A stretch of 64,000 nt of DNA from Fluviicola sp. (GCA_029866325.1 JARWZO010000006.1:33246-97245), one strand, 5' to 3'; counted from the stretch's first letter, positions 19,597 to 29,900 are shown. Numbers and translations: made by a program. The notes: generated from the letters alone by a model not told the origin.

Positions 19597-19626
19597 CAAA
19601 TATATCATTTTCTTTCATATTCCAAT
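19597..19626 (-). promoter_or_regulatory. Bacteroidota-type promoter before the HDO gene
   Basis: On the minus strand, TATATTTG (19597-19604) fits the TAnnTTTG -7 consensus exactly, and ATTGG upstream supplies a TTG -33 element with an 18-nt spacer. It lies 43 nt before the HDO start and would drive HDO through NRPS as one unit, separately from the upstream ACP block. Confidence 0.55.
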
Positions 19627-19719
19627 TAAAAGAAGAGAAATTATAGAGAGCATCAAAAAAGTTGAAATAATGCTGATCATTGATCCTATTTAAATTGGTT
19701 CAATTTGTTTATAAACAAC

Positions 19720-19971
19720 TTATTTTGAATATTTTGAGTAAAGAGCTGTTTTCAAATCAAGTACTGATCGAATTTCTGTCAATTCCGTATCGCTAAACTC
19801 AATTATGCTAACTTTTAGCTCATCTATGACATTGGTGAAAAAAGAAATTAGCAACATCGAATTCATCCCCAAATCTTCAAGAAATAATGCGTTATCAGCA
19901 ATCTTATGCGCGTTTTTTTTACCGATAGCAGTAATCAAATGTTTTTGGAGAATTTTGTCTACAGTTTTCAT
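19720..19971 (-). CDS. Free-standing acyl carrier protein
   Basis: An 83-residue acyl carrier protein. The phosphopantetheine attachment site is S38 in DLGMNSMLL, followed by the usual helix III acidic stretch. It starts 36 nt after the acyl ligase stop, pointing to a ligase-ACP loading pair: the ligase adenylates an acid and loads it on this ACP. The acyl group could then be passed to the KAS III-like transferase or to the first NRPS condensation domain. Confidence 0.85.
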   Translation of the reverse strand: MKTVDKILQKHLITAIGKKNAHKIADNALFLEDLGMNSMLLISFFTNVIDELKVSIIEFSDTELTEIRSVLDLKTALYSKYSK

Positions 19972-20006
19972 GATTTTATGTTTTGATCCAATCGAATTTT
20001 TGATTT

Positions 20007-21581
20007 TTAGTACAACGCCTCAATTTCGTTTTGAAGTTGTTCAACGACGCTTTTTCTATTCAATTTTAATGAATTTGTAAGCATTTTGTTTTGAATAGTG
20101 AAGGGTTGATCGTAAAAATATATGTTGAGAATACGTTCGTCGACACTTAACTTTTCATTGATTTTTTTAAGTGTAACCCGAATCTCTTCTTGTGTTATAT
20201 CGGGTGTTTTTGGAACAACAACCGCAACCAAATTGGGTTTGTTATCACCATATACAAGTGCGTTGGCAACCAGTCCGGTCTCAATTAATAATTCTTCCAA
20301 TCCGCCTGGATGAATTTTCTTGCCCGAGGAAAGAACAATTAGGTCCTTTATTCGTCCGTTAATAAAGAGAAAACCGTCTTGATCGAAATAACCTATATCT
20401 CCGGTGGCAACACAATTTGGTTCAATATATGTTTTATCACTTTCTTCTTTCGGCATTTTGTAATAATGCTGGTTTGCGATCTTATCACTTTTTACCAAAA
20501 TCTCTCCAATATCTGAAATAATTACCTCCTTTCCCGGAAAAGGCTTCCCCACACTACCTAATTTAACTATGTCGGGACTGTTCAATGTAATCATACCACC
20601 TATTTCGCTCATTCCGTAACCCTCATAGAGTGTGATTCCCATTTTCTCATAGAACAATAGTGTTCCTTTTGTAATCGGCGCAGAGCCAGTCAGCAAATAC
20701 CGAATATTCCCCCCCCAAGCTTTTACAAATGGCGCAAATTTATGGCCGAACAAAAATCCGAGACCCAGTGACTTTAGTAATAGATAGCTCTTAAAAACAA
20801 CTGAATAAAGTACTTTTGATTTGATCTTTTCCAAAAATTTATTTCTGAACGTTTCAAAGAAATAAGGCACTCCAATGATGATGGATGGCTTGTCGTTTTG
20901 GATAGAATGAAACACCAGCTCTAATGGGGTAATAATGACGCTGAAATCCAATAAGATTGCAGAATAAACATATACCCTTTCTAAATAAATAGGAAGTGGT
21001 AAAAACACCAAGAAACGATCTTCATTTCTGAAGTTGAACAATCCTTGCGATTCGTTTATGAGATGATCAAAACTTTTCTTTTTGACCTCAATGAACTTGG
21101 ATTTTCCCAGTGTTCCGGATGTGAAAATAAATGTAAACACATCTTCGGGCTGATACTGATAAGGAACAAATTCATCATTCGCGAGATTTTGTTGATTTGA
21201 TAAGTGAATTACCTCATGAAACGGTAGTACTTTCTCATGACCCAATTCTGCTATTTCAGGCAAGTTTGTGAGCAACAAATCCGATTCAAAATAATCAAAA
21301 AGTTCCTCGAGGTCGTACGTTTTTCCAACTTCCAGTGGAATTGTTATGATCCCGCTAATTATGCACGCCAAATCAATTACTACCCAGTCGTAACTGTTTT
21401 TCCCTAAGACAATCACCCTTGATCGCGGGGCGACATTTTTGGATTTAAGAAAGTTAGCGACTTTTATCACGTCATGGTAAACCTCTTTAAATGGAACAAT
21501 GTGCTTTTTTCCTTCTTTGTAATATTCCAATAAATTAGAATGGGAATTGCTGAGTTTTTCCGCTAGATTTACTAAGTCCAT
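20007..21581 (-). CDS. Acyl-AMP ligase (AMP-binding, long-chain acyl-CoA/ACP synthetase-like)
   Basis: A 524-residue ANL-family adenylating enzyme. The ATP P-loop is TSGTLGKSK at 154-162, followed by YEGYGMSEIGG, the ATGDIGYFD and GRIKDLIV core motifs, and a C-terminal QNKMLTNSLKLNR containing the expected catalytic lysine. I chose the ATG at 21581 because it lies 5 nt after the KAS III stop; the longer reading from 21629 overlaps that gene by 43 nt. The free ACP follows directly. It probably activates a fatty or other carboxylic acid for loading on the ACP and so supplies the acyl starter of the peptide; the acid cannot be predicted. Confidence 0.88.
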   Translation of the reverse strand: MDLVNLAEKLSNSHSNLLEYYKEGKKHIVPFKEVYHDVIKVANFLKSKNVAPRSRVIVLGKNSYDWVVIDLACIISGIITIPLEVGKTYDLEELFDYFESDLLLTNLPEIAELGHEKVLPFHEVIHLSNQQNLANDEFVPYQYQPEDVFTFIFTSGTLGKSKFIEVKKKSFDHLINESQGLFNFRNEDRFLVFLPLPIYLERVYVYSAILLDFSVIITPLELVFHSIQNDKPSIIIGVPYFFETFRNKFLEKIKSKVLYSVVFKSYLLLKSLGLGFLFGHKFAPFVKAWGGNIRYLLTGSAPITKGTLLFYEKMGITLYEGYGMSEIGGMITLNSPDIVKLGSVGKPFPGKEVIISDIGEILVKSDKIANQHYYKMPKEESDKTYIEPNCVATGDIGYFDQDGFLFINGRIKDLIVLSSGKKIHPGGLEELLIETGLVANALVYGDNKPNLVAVVVPKTPDITQEEIRVTLKKINEKLSVDERILNIYFYDQPFTIQNKMLTNSLKLNRKSVVEQLQNEIEALY

Positions 21582-21586
21582 AATTG

Positions 21587-22525
21587 TTAATTGACTGTTA
21601 TTAACGAGGAAACATAAGAACCGGCCCACCCCATATTCAGCGCGAGCATCGTTTCTCCGGATTTTAATTTCCCTTCATCTAAAATGTCTTTCAGATTAAT
21701 AATAAAATCAACACTATCTACATGTCCTGATCTTGAAATGTTTTGTGTAAATATTTTACGGGTATCGATCCCCATTCCCATCGCCACTTTAGACAATAGC
21801 ATGATATTGGCATTTTGTGGAATGACACATACCAAAGAATCAACAGGCACACTATTGTTCTCTAAAAGTCTTTTCACTCCGGCAGTCATATACTTATAGT
21901 GCAGCAACGAATTATCCTTATTCATATCCACTTTGTAAAGCGAGCCATTGGATAATTTTACCTGACTTTGAATCGAACAGATTCCCGGATTTCCAGACAA
22001 TAGGACAATTCCGGCTCCGTCGCTTAGAATTCCATAAGCTCCAAGGACCCTGTCGTTTGGATTTTCTGTTTTGTTAACTGCTACAATGAGGATGTTGCGC
22101 ATTGAGCTTTGCATTGAATTAATAAAATCCCAGATAACAGGAACATTCGCACAATGATTTCCGGATATGTTCATCACATTGGCGTTTGTCATTTTATGTT
22201 CCTGTTGCAAACACTTTACAAAGCTCTCACTCGTATTCTGATTTCCTTCCTGACAAGTAACAATTAAATCAATATCAGCCGGTTTTATTTCGGTTTCATT
22301 GAACATTTTAGTCAGCAATCCATTAAGCATTTCTACCTCCGAAACACCTGTTTCCACCAACACCTTTTCCTGTTCTAAAATATCTTTTGTGAACATCAAA
22401 TAATCCGCTTTGGTTTCAAAAACGGGTGGTATAACATGTTCATCGACTTGATCAACTAATTCTTTTACCGAAAGAATCGTTTCGGGCAAATAGTAGTCTA
22501 CGTATTGTAAATTGAAGTTATTCAT
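21587..22525 (-). CDS. KAS III-like (FabH-fold) acyltransferase with non-canonical active site
   Basis: A 312-residue thiolase-fold protein of the ketoacyl-ACP synthase III type. The nucleophile is C125 (SGNHCANVP). The canonical His of the PHQAN motif is Gln237 (PQNAN), and the canonical Asn of the GNTS motif is replaced by a SGHVDS segment (266-271) containing H268 and D270. This Cys/His/Asp set-up resembles acyl-transferring KAS III homologues such as CerJ more than decarboxylating FabH. It forms a block with the ligase and ACP, 28 nt after the receptor gene. It may move an acyl group from the ACP to an amine or hydroxyl; carbon-carbon condensation is the less likely alternative. Confidence 0.82.
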   Translation of the reverse strand: MNNFNLQYVDYYLPETILSVKELVDQVDEHVIPPVFETKADYLMFTKDILEQEKVLVETGVSEVEMLNGLLTKMFNETEIKPADIDLIVTCQEGNQNTSESFVKCLQQEHKMTNANVMNISGNHCANVPVIWDFINSMQSSMRNILIVAVNKTENPNDRVLGAYGILSDGAGIVLLSGNPGICSIQSQVKLSNGSLYKVDMNKDNSLLHYKYMTAGVKRLLENNSVPVDSLVCVIPQNANIMLLSKVAMGMGIDTRKIFTQNISRSGHVDSVDFIINLKDILDEGKLKSGETMLALNMGWAGSYVSSLITVN

Positions 22526-22553
22526 TAGATCGTTTTAATATTCCAAACATTGA

Positions 22554-24980
22554 TTATTTACCCTCTACTTCTGCATCGCGATATTTTGATTGCCAGTGCT
22601 CGATGGAGACATTGCGATTTCCGAAACGATAGGTGAAATTGAGGACGAAGTTGCGGTTGTCCCATCTGTATTGACCGTTACCGGTAAGATTTGAGTTGCT
22701 GAATTTAGAATTCAGTCGATAAAGATTGGCCGGATCTTGAAAGTTCAGTTTAAGCGTACCTCTCTTTTTGAGAATTGATTTACTCATTGCCACATCAATC
22801 GCTCCCATAGCTTGATTTGTTTGAAAACCACTTGTTTCCGAAGATGAAATCCAGCCCGAAACCTCCAGTGAAAACCCTTCACCAAGTGAAATTGTGTTTT
22901 GAATTGAAAGTCCCCAGTAGAATTGTTGAGTGTTCACGTAAGCATTACGGATGCTGTAATTATATAAATTCAGGCCGGTCCAAAATTGAGCATTTGCGCT
23001 CCAACGTTCATGAAATTTGATTGGAATATAGCCATTCAAAACAACCCAATTAATATTTCCGGTGACATTGCCAAACGAACTTCTCACTAAAGAATAACCG
23101 GGTAAACTAGTTGAGTCATAGTCAAAATATTCAGCAAAATAATGGCCTCTGTTTACATAAGACACTTCAAAATAATACATGTCTTTATAGGTCATTGATG
23201 CAGAAATGGTGTTGTTGAGTGCTGCAACAAGTGTTGGGTTTCCTTCTGAATAGTTTAGTGCAGAAGTAAATTGCTTGAATGTATTGAATTTTGCAGACTC
23301 CGGTCGCCCGATTCTCCGGCTATAACCTAATGAAATAACATGGTTCGCAGTAAATCTTCTATTGATTGAAAAGGAAGGGAATAGATTGGTATAATTCTGT
23401 TTTGATAGCTGATTACCCGCCTCATCTTTACCCAATGTATTGGTTTGTTCTACACGCACTCCGGCCTCCAGCTGCGTAAGACTATCAATTTGACATCCGT
23501 AAACAATATAACCTGCATTAATGTTTTCATAAAAGTTGAAAACAGATCTCGAAAGCGCATTTGACGGGGTGAAATCACTGGAAAAGGTGTTGTTGATGAA
23601 GGAAAATTTACTTTTATAACCTATGGTTATCATTCCCCTTTTACCGAATCTTCGCTCAAAATTAGCTCTAGCAATATAGGTGTCTCTATTGCCAATATTG
23701 CTTACACTATTGTAGTTTAACACTTCTGAGCTTCCAGATGCTGTACGGCGATCAAATTGATTATTCGAATTCATATCGTGTATGATATAATCAAGATCGA
23801 TAGATAATTCAGTGCCCAATGTGTCAAATATATGCTTGAAGTGGGCATTCGCAAACATGTAAATCATTTCATCGGATGTTCGCTTATCCGTTTTCATATC
23901 ATACAGTACAGAATCAATAGAATTGAAGCCAAGTTGCGTTAAATTAGCTTTTTTATGTCCGCCAAAATACGAGCCCATTACTGACAATCCTAAGGATGAA
24001 CGTGGATTGAATTTATAATCTAGGTTAAACTTACTACTATAGTAATTATTTGCCCCTTTGTCTAATTCGGTATTTACCTGTTTTTGAAAAACACTTCCGC
24101 TGTCAGTCAAAAAATTCCTTGTTTCATCAGACCAATTTAAATCGGTGCCGTAACTGTGGTTTACATTCCAATAAAGGGTTAGTTTTTCACGTTTCATATT
24201 AACCGAAAGACCTTGATTGTGCTTTGGATAACTTCCGAATTGCTTATAATAACTGTATCCTCCACCAAGATTCAGAACGTATTTAGTCCCGTACATTTTA
24301 CTGGTTTTCGTCACCAAATTAATAATACCACTCGTTCCTTCGGCATCGTAACGGGATGAAGGGTTGGAAATCACTTCTACTTTTTCGAAATCCTCGCTTC
24401 TCATTGATTTCAACATTCCAGCCAATTCTGCACCCGAAAGATTTGTAGGTCTTCCATCAATCATAATAATAACACCGGGTTTACCTGCAAGTTGTATTGT
24501 TTGCGTTTGAGAGTTGGTGCTGACCCCAGGAACTTTTGAGAGCATTTCAAAGGCATTTAACCCTCCGGTAACCGGACTTGCCGACAAGTTCATTACCATT
24601 TTGTCACCCTTAAATTCAATCAGCTTTACGGTATTTTTAATGACTACTTCATCCAATTGCGATGGATTGGTCTTCAATAGGATGCTGTCAATGTGAAGAT
24701 TTTTTTCTTCTACACTAAACTCTTCAAAATAAGGTAAGTAACGATCACTCTTTATATAAACGAAAATTCGTTGGTTAGCTGCTAGCTCTATTGAAAACAA
24801 TCCATTGTCGTCGGTAATACAACCATTGATTGTGGTGGAATCTTTTGCGCTTAAAAATAAAACGGTTGTGAAGGGTGATTTTTCATTTTTATCTGTCAAT
24901 ACTTCTCCTGTTATCTTTACTTGTCCGTATAAATGGAGAAGGCTTGCAGTGCAAGTGAATAGTGTTAAAAAAAATTTCAT
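22554..24980 (-). CDS. Outer-membrane beta-barrel receptor with carboxypeptidase-regulatory-like and plug domains
   Basis: An 808-residue outer-membrane protein of the TonB-receptor-like OMP_b-brl_3 type. A signal peptide (residues 1-19, cut near LYGQ) is followed by a CarboxypepD_reg-like domain (about 20-105), a plug domain (about 110-215, with FEMLSKVPGV, IMIDGRP and YDAEGTSGIINLVT) and a barrel rich in aromatic alternating strands to the C-terminus. There is no clear TonB box. It is the first gene of the biosynthetic block and 28 nt from the KAS III gene. It may take up the finished product, as siderophore receptors do, or simply be a neighbouring barrel; the ligand is unknown. Confidence 0.88.
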   Translation of the reverse strand: MKFFLTLFTCTASLLHLYGQVKITGEVLTDKNEKSPFTTVLFLSAKDSTTINGCITDDNGLFSIELAANQRIFVYIKSDRYLPYFEEFSVEEKNLHIDSILLKTNPSQLDEVVIKNTVKLIEFKGDKMVMNLSASPVTGGLNAFEMLSKVPGVSTNSQTQTIQLAGKPGVIIMIDGRPTNLSGAELAGMLKSMRSEDFEKVEVISNPSSRYDAEGTSGIINLVTKTSKMYGTKYVLNLGGGYSYYKQFGSYPKHNQGLSVNMKREKLTLYWNVNHSYGTDLNWSDETRNFLTDSGSVFQKQVNTELDKGANNYYSSKFNLDYKFNPRSSLGLSVMGSYFGGHKKANLTQLGFNSIDSVLYDMKTDKRTSDEMIYMFANAHFKHIFDTLGTELSIDLDYIIHDMNSNNQFDRRTASGSSEVLNYNSVSNIGNRDTYIARANFERRFGKRGMITIGYKSKFSFINNTFSSDFTPSNALSRSVFNFYENINAGYIVYGCQIDSLTQLEAGVRVEQTNTLGKDEAGNQLSKQNYTNLFPSFSINRRFTANHVISLGYSRRIGRPESAKFNTFKQFTSALNYSEGNPTLVAALNNTISASMTYKDMYYFEVSYVNRGHYFAEYFDYDSTSLPGYSLVRSSFGNVTGNINWVVLNGYIPIKFHERWSANAQFWTGLNLYNYSIRNAYVNTQQFYWGLSIQNTISLGEGFSLEVSGWISSSETSGFQTNQAMGAIDVAMSKSILKKRGTLKLNFQDPANLYRLNSKFSNSNLTGNGQYRWDNRNFVLNFTYRFGNRNVSIEHWQSKYRDAEVEGK

Positions 24981-25221
24981 ATTCAGAATTATAATTTGAT
25001 AAACCCTTTATAAAAAAGGCTAAAGATAGTTTTTATTGGAGAAATGATAGATCTAAGTGAAATATAAGTAAACGGATGTTTATGAGTCACTAACATTAGT
25101 AAAAAAGTTACATTATTTCAAAAATAAAAAACGTAGGCACAAGCATTAATGACTAACCAGAGCTGTTTTTGAACTTAATTTAGAGGATATGTAGACTAAA
25201 TCTCGAGCTGAAAGAAAAATA

Positions 25222-25421
25222 ATTCCTATTCGATGTCAGAAAGGTCATTCCAACCCTCTGAAACCCAATAAAAAGGCAATTTTGGTTCGATAATCTGTCA
25301 GAAAGAAGAGCGAAAAGAAAAGAGCGTATCATATCATGATAGCGCTTTTTTCTTTTTCCCTCGGGACTCGCACTCAAACTCACACCTTTGTAATTTGCTC
25401 TTTTCTTTCAGTGTGAGTGTG
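25222..25421 (+). repeat. Dispersed intergenic repeat copy R1 with two hairpins
   Basis: A left half shares with the other copies a segment running from a (here degenerate) GGTTCGAT through AAGGTCATT, CCCTCTGAAACCCAATAAAAAG and TTTTGGTTCGATAATCTGTCAG. It is followed by hairpin 1 (25313-25357; TATCAT/ATGATA core extended by a purine arm against CGCTTTTTTCTTTT) and hairpin 2 (ACTCACAC at 25378-25385 with GTGTGAGT at 25411-25418). The same order of parts occurs in R4. Confidence 0.7.
25313..25357 (+). terminator. Terminator-like hairpin of repeat R1
   Basis: The stem AGCGTATCAT / ATGATAgCGCT (one bulged g) has flanking arms of purines and pyrimidines that continue the pairing, ending in a T-rich run. 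No plus-strand gene lies upstream, so it belongs to the repeat element and not to a known gene end. Confidence 0.5.
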
Positions 25422-25514
25422 CAGAATGAGTCTTTGAAAGACTTGATTCTAATTATACCAAAATTTTTAAGACTTTGGAGTAATTCAAATTCCAGTAATC
25501 CCTTTCTTTGTAGA

Positions 25515-26531
25515 ATGAAATGTTATCTGATTTTATTCGTCCTAATAATTGTCTCCTCAACAGCAAATTCACAGAATTACAGCGAATTACTTGTTCAAGC
25601 ACAAGAATTTCAATTAAAAAATCAATCTACAAAAGCCATTTCCATTTACAATGAGGCTATTCAAATGAAGCCTACAGATCCGGAGGGCTACTTTTTCAGA
25701 GGAATTGCATTGTATGAATCAAACAATATTCCTGATGCTTTGAGCGATTTTAATAAAACGATATTGCTTGATAGTACGTATGCGGATTCCTACCATTTTA
25801 GAGCACAATGCAAACGACAGTTAAACGATTCTATCGGTGCTATTACCGACTGGAATTACGCAATCAAACTCCAGCCGGAAAATCCTATTTATTTAAATAA
25901 TAGAGCCATGTTACGTTTCTATCTAAAAGATATTGACGGGGCAAAAGAAGATATTGAAAAAACAATAGCGCTTGACCCTACTTATGGTGCTGCTTTGATG
26001 AATAAAGTAATTATTCTATTCGACACGAATGAAGATCGCGAAGTCTATTCAACAATCATGAAGATAATCGAAATAGATTCAAGCAATGCGATGGCTTATT
26101 ATTATTTGGGTATTCTAAAAGGTTCCAAACTCGGTGATTTTAAAGGGGCTATTAAGGCATTTGATGCAGGAATAAGTTATGATCCGAAACAAACCGAGCT
26201 TTTTCAGAAAAGAGGGTACGCCAAATCACTTCTTGAGGACTACCAAGGTGCCTCAGAAGATTATCTCAGCGCAATTGCACTATCTCCGAATGACTATATT
26301 ATCTACAATGACCTGGCATTGCTACAATTTAAGATGTATGCTTATGAGGACGCAGAAAAATCTCTTTCAAAAGCAATCGCATTAAATCCGGAATTCAATG
26401 AAGCTTGGCACAACCATGGATTAATACTGATCATGCTGAATCAAAAAGAATCAGGTTGCAAAGAACTTAGGAAAGCAATGTCAATGGGGTATCCAAAATC
26501 TGAAGCGGCAATCAACTACTATTGTAAGTAA
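25515..26531 (+). CDS. Secreted tetratricopeptide-repeat protein
   Basis: A protein of 338 residues from the ATG at 25515, which begins MKCYLIL and gives a clean signal peptide ending near TANSQ. The 40-residue upstream extension to 25395 has no signal character and lies inside repeat R1. The rest is about eight or nine TPR units of 34 residues, with recurrent motifs such as AYYYLGI, YADSYHFRAQCK and NEAWHNHGLI. TPR arrays mediate protein-protein contacts, here in the periplasm or on the surface. The partner is unknown. A strong terminator follows at 26635. Confidence 0.85.
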   Translation: MKCYLILFVLIIVSSTANSQNYSELLVQAQEFQLKNQSTKAISIYNEAIQMKPTDPEGYFFRGIALYESNNIPDALSDFNKTILLDSTYADSYHFRAQCKRQLNDSIGAITDWNYAIKLQPENPIYLNNRAMLRFYLKDIDGAKEDIEKTIALDPTYGAALMNKVIILFDTNEDREVYSTIMKIIEIDSSNAMAYYYLGILKGSKLGDFKGAIKAFDAGISYDPKQTELFQKRGYAKSLLEDYQGASEDYLSAIALSPNDYIIYNDLALLQFKMYAYEDAEKSLSKAIALNPEFNEAWHNHGLILIMLNQKESGCKELRKAMSMGYPKSEAAINYYCK

Positions 26532-26554
26532 TGAAATATTCTTGAAATAGATAC

Positions 26555-26630
26555 CCGGTTCGATCCCAATAAGGTCATTTCTCTCCTCTAAAACCGCACT
26601 TTTGGTTCGATAATGTGTCAGAAGGGTGAG
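26555..26630 (+). repeat. Dispersed intergenic repeat copy R2
   Basis: Begins CCGGTTCGATCCCAATAAGG and ends TTGGTTCGATAATGTGTCAG plus AAGGGTGAG. The two GGTTCGAT words are in direct orientation about 50 bp apart. A hairpin terminator follows 5 nt later, as in R1 and R4. Confidence 0.75.
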
Positions 26631-26634
26631 CTCT

Positions 26635-26667
26635 AGCGTGATAAGAGAAATTTTATCACGCTTTTTT
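26635..26667 (+). terminator. Rho-independent terminator after the TPR gene
   Basis: A perfect 10-bp stem (AGCGTGATAA at 26635-26644 with TTATCACGCT at 26653-26662) with an 8-nt loop is followed by a run of six Ts. It is positioned about 100 nt after the TPR stop and directly after repeat R2. Confidence 0.8.
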
Positions 26668-26876
26668 ATGCAATAAAATATTGGTTTTAAGGTGATTAAA
26701 AGTTGAAAATAGCGGTTCGATAAAAATAATTAGTTGAAACGATTTTTGAAGAATTTGAGATAATTGTCACCAAAAGTGATTCTTTAAACCACGGTTGATA
26801 TGAAGAATCAGTTGTTTTGAGATGGTTCGAGACCAAGATACACATAGTCCATTAATGAAAAATCTATTTATGTCAG

Positions 26877-26884
26877 TATATTTG
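26877..26884 (+). promoter_or_regulatory. TAnnTTTG promoter box for the delta-60 repeat gene
   Basis: TATATTTG matches the Bacteroidota -7 consensus and lies 18 nt before the ATG at 26903. The -33 element is not clear. Confidence 0.4.
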
Positions 26885-26902
26885 GAATGTCAATAACCAA
26901 AT

Positions 26903-29900
26903 ATGAAAACTTCCAAGTCGTTAACTTCTCTACTTTTTATTTTTTGCTCATTCAATTTTTTTGCTCAGCTGGGTAGAGTTGATTCAACCTTTAATGTTCA
27001 GGATACCTCTTCATTTACTCGATACTTTTCAGGTCTTCCAAGTAATGGAAATACCAAATTTCATGCTCATGTTTACCCAGATGGCAGTTCACTAATTGCG
27101 GGAGGTTTCACGTCTTATGTAGATCAAATTCATAATAGAATAGTCAAAACAGATGTTAATGGCAATGTTGATCTATCCTTTAATGTTGGAACTGGTGCCG
27201 ATAGTACAATTACGTGCATGGTGGTTTTAGAAAATGGTAAAGTGTTTTTAGCAGGTCAGTTCTCAACTTTCAATGGTGTCAATACGAACGGCAGTATTTT
27301 ATTGCTGGCAAATGGAGCTGTTGATCCTCTTTATTTACCCAGCGTTTGGTCATCAGATCTAATAATTGATGCCTGCGAACAAAATGGAAAATTAGTATTA
27401 GTTGGCTATCAAGATGCAACACCTGGTCCAGCTGGAAACAGTTTTTTTCGAATCCTTCAAAACGGTTCTATTGACAATTCATTTCTCGGAATGGAAATAC
27501 CACAAGGAAATCTTAGACATGTTTCTGCATTGCCATCTGGTAAGATTTATCTTAGCGGACAATTCAATCAATTAGGTGGAATTCCTAGTCATGGTATTGC
27601 ACGATTATTACCAAATGGAGAATTGGATATGACATTCTTGGCTGACTCAGCTTCGACTTACATAAACAGTGGTTTAGGGTATTTTGTGACATCACACACT
27701 ATAGATAGTGATGAGAACATAATGGTTTCTGTGCCTACTGGCCTGTCGAAAATAAGCAGATTATTTAATAATGGGGATGTCGATACTAGCTTTACACAAC
27801 CTTTCAGTATTGGATATTTATTGTATAAATTGGTTGCTATCGAGTCAGGAAAGTACTTGGCGTCAGGAAGTAACTTTGTGGTCCAATTAAATCATGATGG
27901 GAGTATCGATCCTACTTTTGACAAATTCAATGGATCATCTATAAATAGTCAAATTGACGTCGATTTGAGACCAGACGGAAAAATACTATTTGCTAGGGGA
28001 GCTCCGTTCGTTCTAAACGAAGATGGAACATTATTCGGCGGATACAATACTACAACTGGAGCAAACAATCTGATTAACGCTGTTCAAACACTGCCAGACG
28101 GCAAAATTTTAATTGCCGGTAGTTTCTCTAGTTACAATCACCAATCTATAAATGGGATAGCACGGTTGTTACCAGACGGGACATTGGACCCTTCTTTTAA
28201 TCCTGGAAAAGGATTTAATTACCATGAGTTTACTCAAGCAACCAATAGTACAGTTCATGATCTAGAAGTCCAACCTGATGGAAAAATAATTCTGTGTGGA
28301 TCTTTTACGCAATTCAATGATCAACCTCGAAATCGAATTTTACGATTGCACCCTAATGGAGAATTAGATACCACCTTCGCGTCTTCATCTATTTGGGCTC
28401 AATCGGCGATTATTGAAGTTAAACTTCAACCTAATGGACAAATATTATTCTTAGCTGGCGGCGCTATGGCTCGCGTGAACAATGATGGCACAGATGATAA
28501 TTCCTTTAATGGGCAGGTTGGCGTAGGTCAATCAATCGGAGAAGTAGTTGTTCTATCAAGTGGAAAAACAATTGTTGGGGGTTCATTCAATTTGTTTGAG
28601 GGGCTATCCGCATCAAATTTAGGACAATTGAATTTAGACGGGTCTGTTGATAACACATTTTCTACCGGGGCAGGGTTTAACAGTGGTGTTGTTCATGATA
28701 TAGATGAACAGACTGATGGAAAATTAATTATTACAACAACATCCACGACCTATAATGGCGATACTATTGGGAAACTATTTCGTATTTTTCCTAATGGCGA
28801 CTTGGACACCACTTTTCAATTTGAAGAGCCATTCCCTTTGACTCAATGTTATAAAACGTTGATAATGAATTCGGGGAAAATAATAACCGTTGGTTATAGA
28901 TTGGGACTTCAAGACAGCTCCTATGTTCTGAAAATCAACGAGAATGGAAGTGTAGATACCGCGTTCGTTTCGACACCTTTCGAAGACTACTACAACGGTC
29001 AAATGATTCTTTCCGCAGACGTACAACCGAATGGAAGAATTATTCTTGGTGGGTCTTTCTACTATCTTAATCAGCAATACACTAAGAACAGATTGTTTGC
29101 ATTGGTAGGAGATACGATGTCAACTAGCTGTCAATTTTTCAATGGTCATTTTGTAAGTATTGAAAATCTTATTTGTGGAGATTCAGCCGGGGTTAATTTC
29201 GTTGGGGTTAATGGTACAGAACCCTATCTCTATTCTTGGGACAATGGAGCTTATTCTTTGGATGACACATTACATCTTACAGAAAATGGTGGCGTTCATT
29301 ATGTTAGTATTATAGATTCCAACGGATGTTTTTTTTCAACCGGATTTCTAATAAACGGGCCTACAACCCAAACCGAATTTGATGTTACATCACAATTGGT
29401 AGGAGGCAATTTTAGACCCGGATTTAATTCCACTGTAACGTTAAATGCCTACAATGACGGCTGCGTTCCAACTTCTGGTCAAGTTACCTTGATACTTGAT
29501 ACACTACTCACGTTTAATTCGTCAACGCCTGCACCTGATTTTATCTCAGGCGATACCTTGAGATGGAATTTTACGGATCTCACATTTGATTCAACTCACT
29601 TCTCGGCTTTACTTCAACTGGCAACCCCAACGTCGGCGGAATTTGGTGATCCTATTCATTTAAGATTAAAAATTGATCCACTTTCTGGCGATGCAGATAC
29701 AACGAATAATGTCAATGACTATCATTATACTGTTATAAATGGCTATGATCCAAATGATAAACAAGTTTATCCAATCGGAGAGTGTATACCGCACTATATC
29801 AAAAATGAACAGGAGTTGACCTATACCGTGCGGTTTCAAAATACCGGTAATGCCGAAGCGATTAATATTGCCATTGTAGACTCATTAAGTGATTATTTGG

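Larger units (their letters stand above)
24981..25514. other. Divergent intergenic region with repeat copy R1
   Basis: A 534-bp gap between the receptor gene (minus) and the TPR gene (plus). It holds nothing recognisable at 24981-25220 apart from a near-match promoter box on the minus strand (TATCTTTA about 45 nt before the receptor ATG). The right half is the GGTTCGAT-type repeat R1 with its hairpins, described separately. Confidence 0.6.
26532..26902. other. Intergenic region with repeat R2, terminator and promoter
   Basis: A 371-bp gap between the TPR gene and the delta-60 repeat gene. It contains repeat copy R2 (26555-26630), the TPR terminator (26635-26667), an additional lone GGTTCGATAA at 26713-26722, and a promoter box at 26877. 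No convincing open frame was found. Confidence 0.6.

Noticed and set aside
26555..26565. GGTTCGATCC in the repeats looks like a tRNA T-arm (B box).
   Set aside because: No acceptor or D/anticodon arm can be folded around it and both ends of the repeat carry the same word, so it is not a tRNA or clear tRNA-derived att site.
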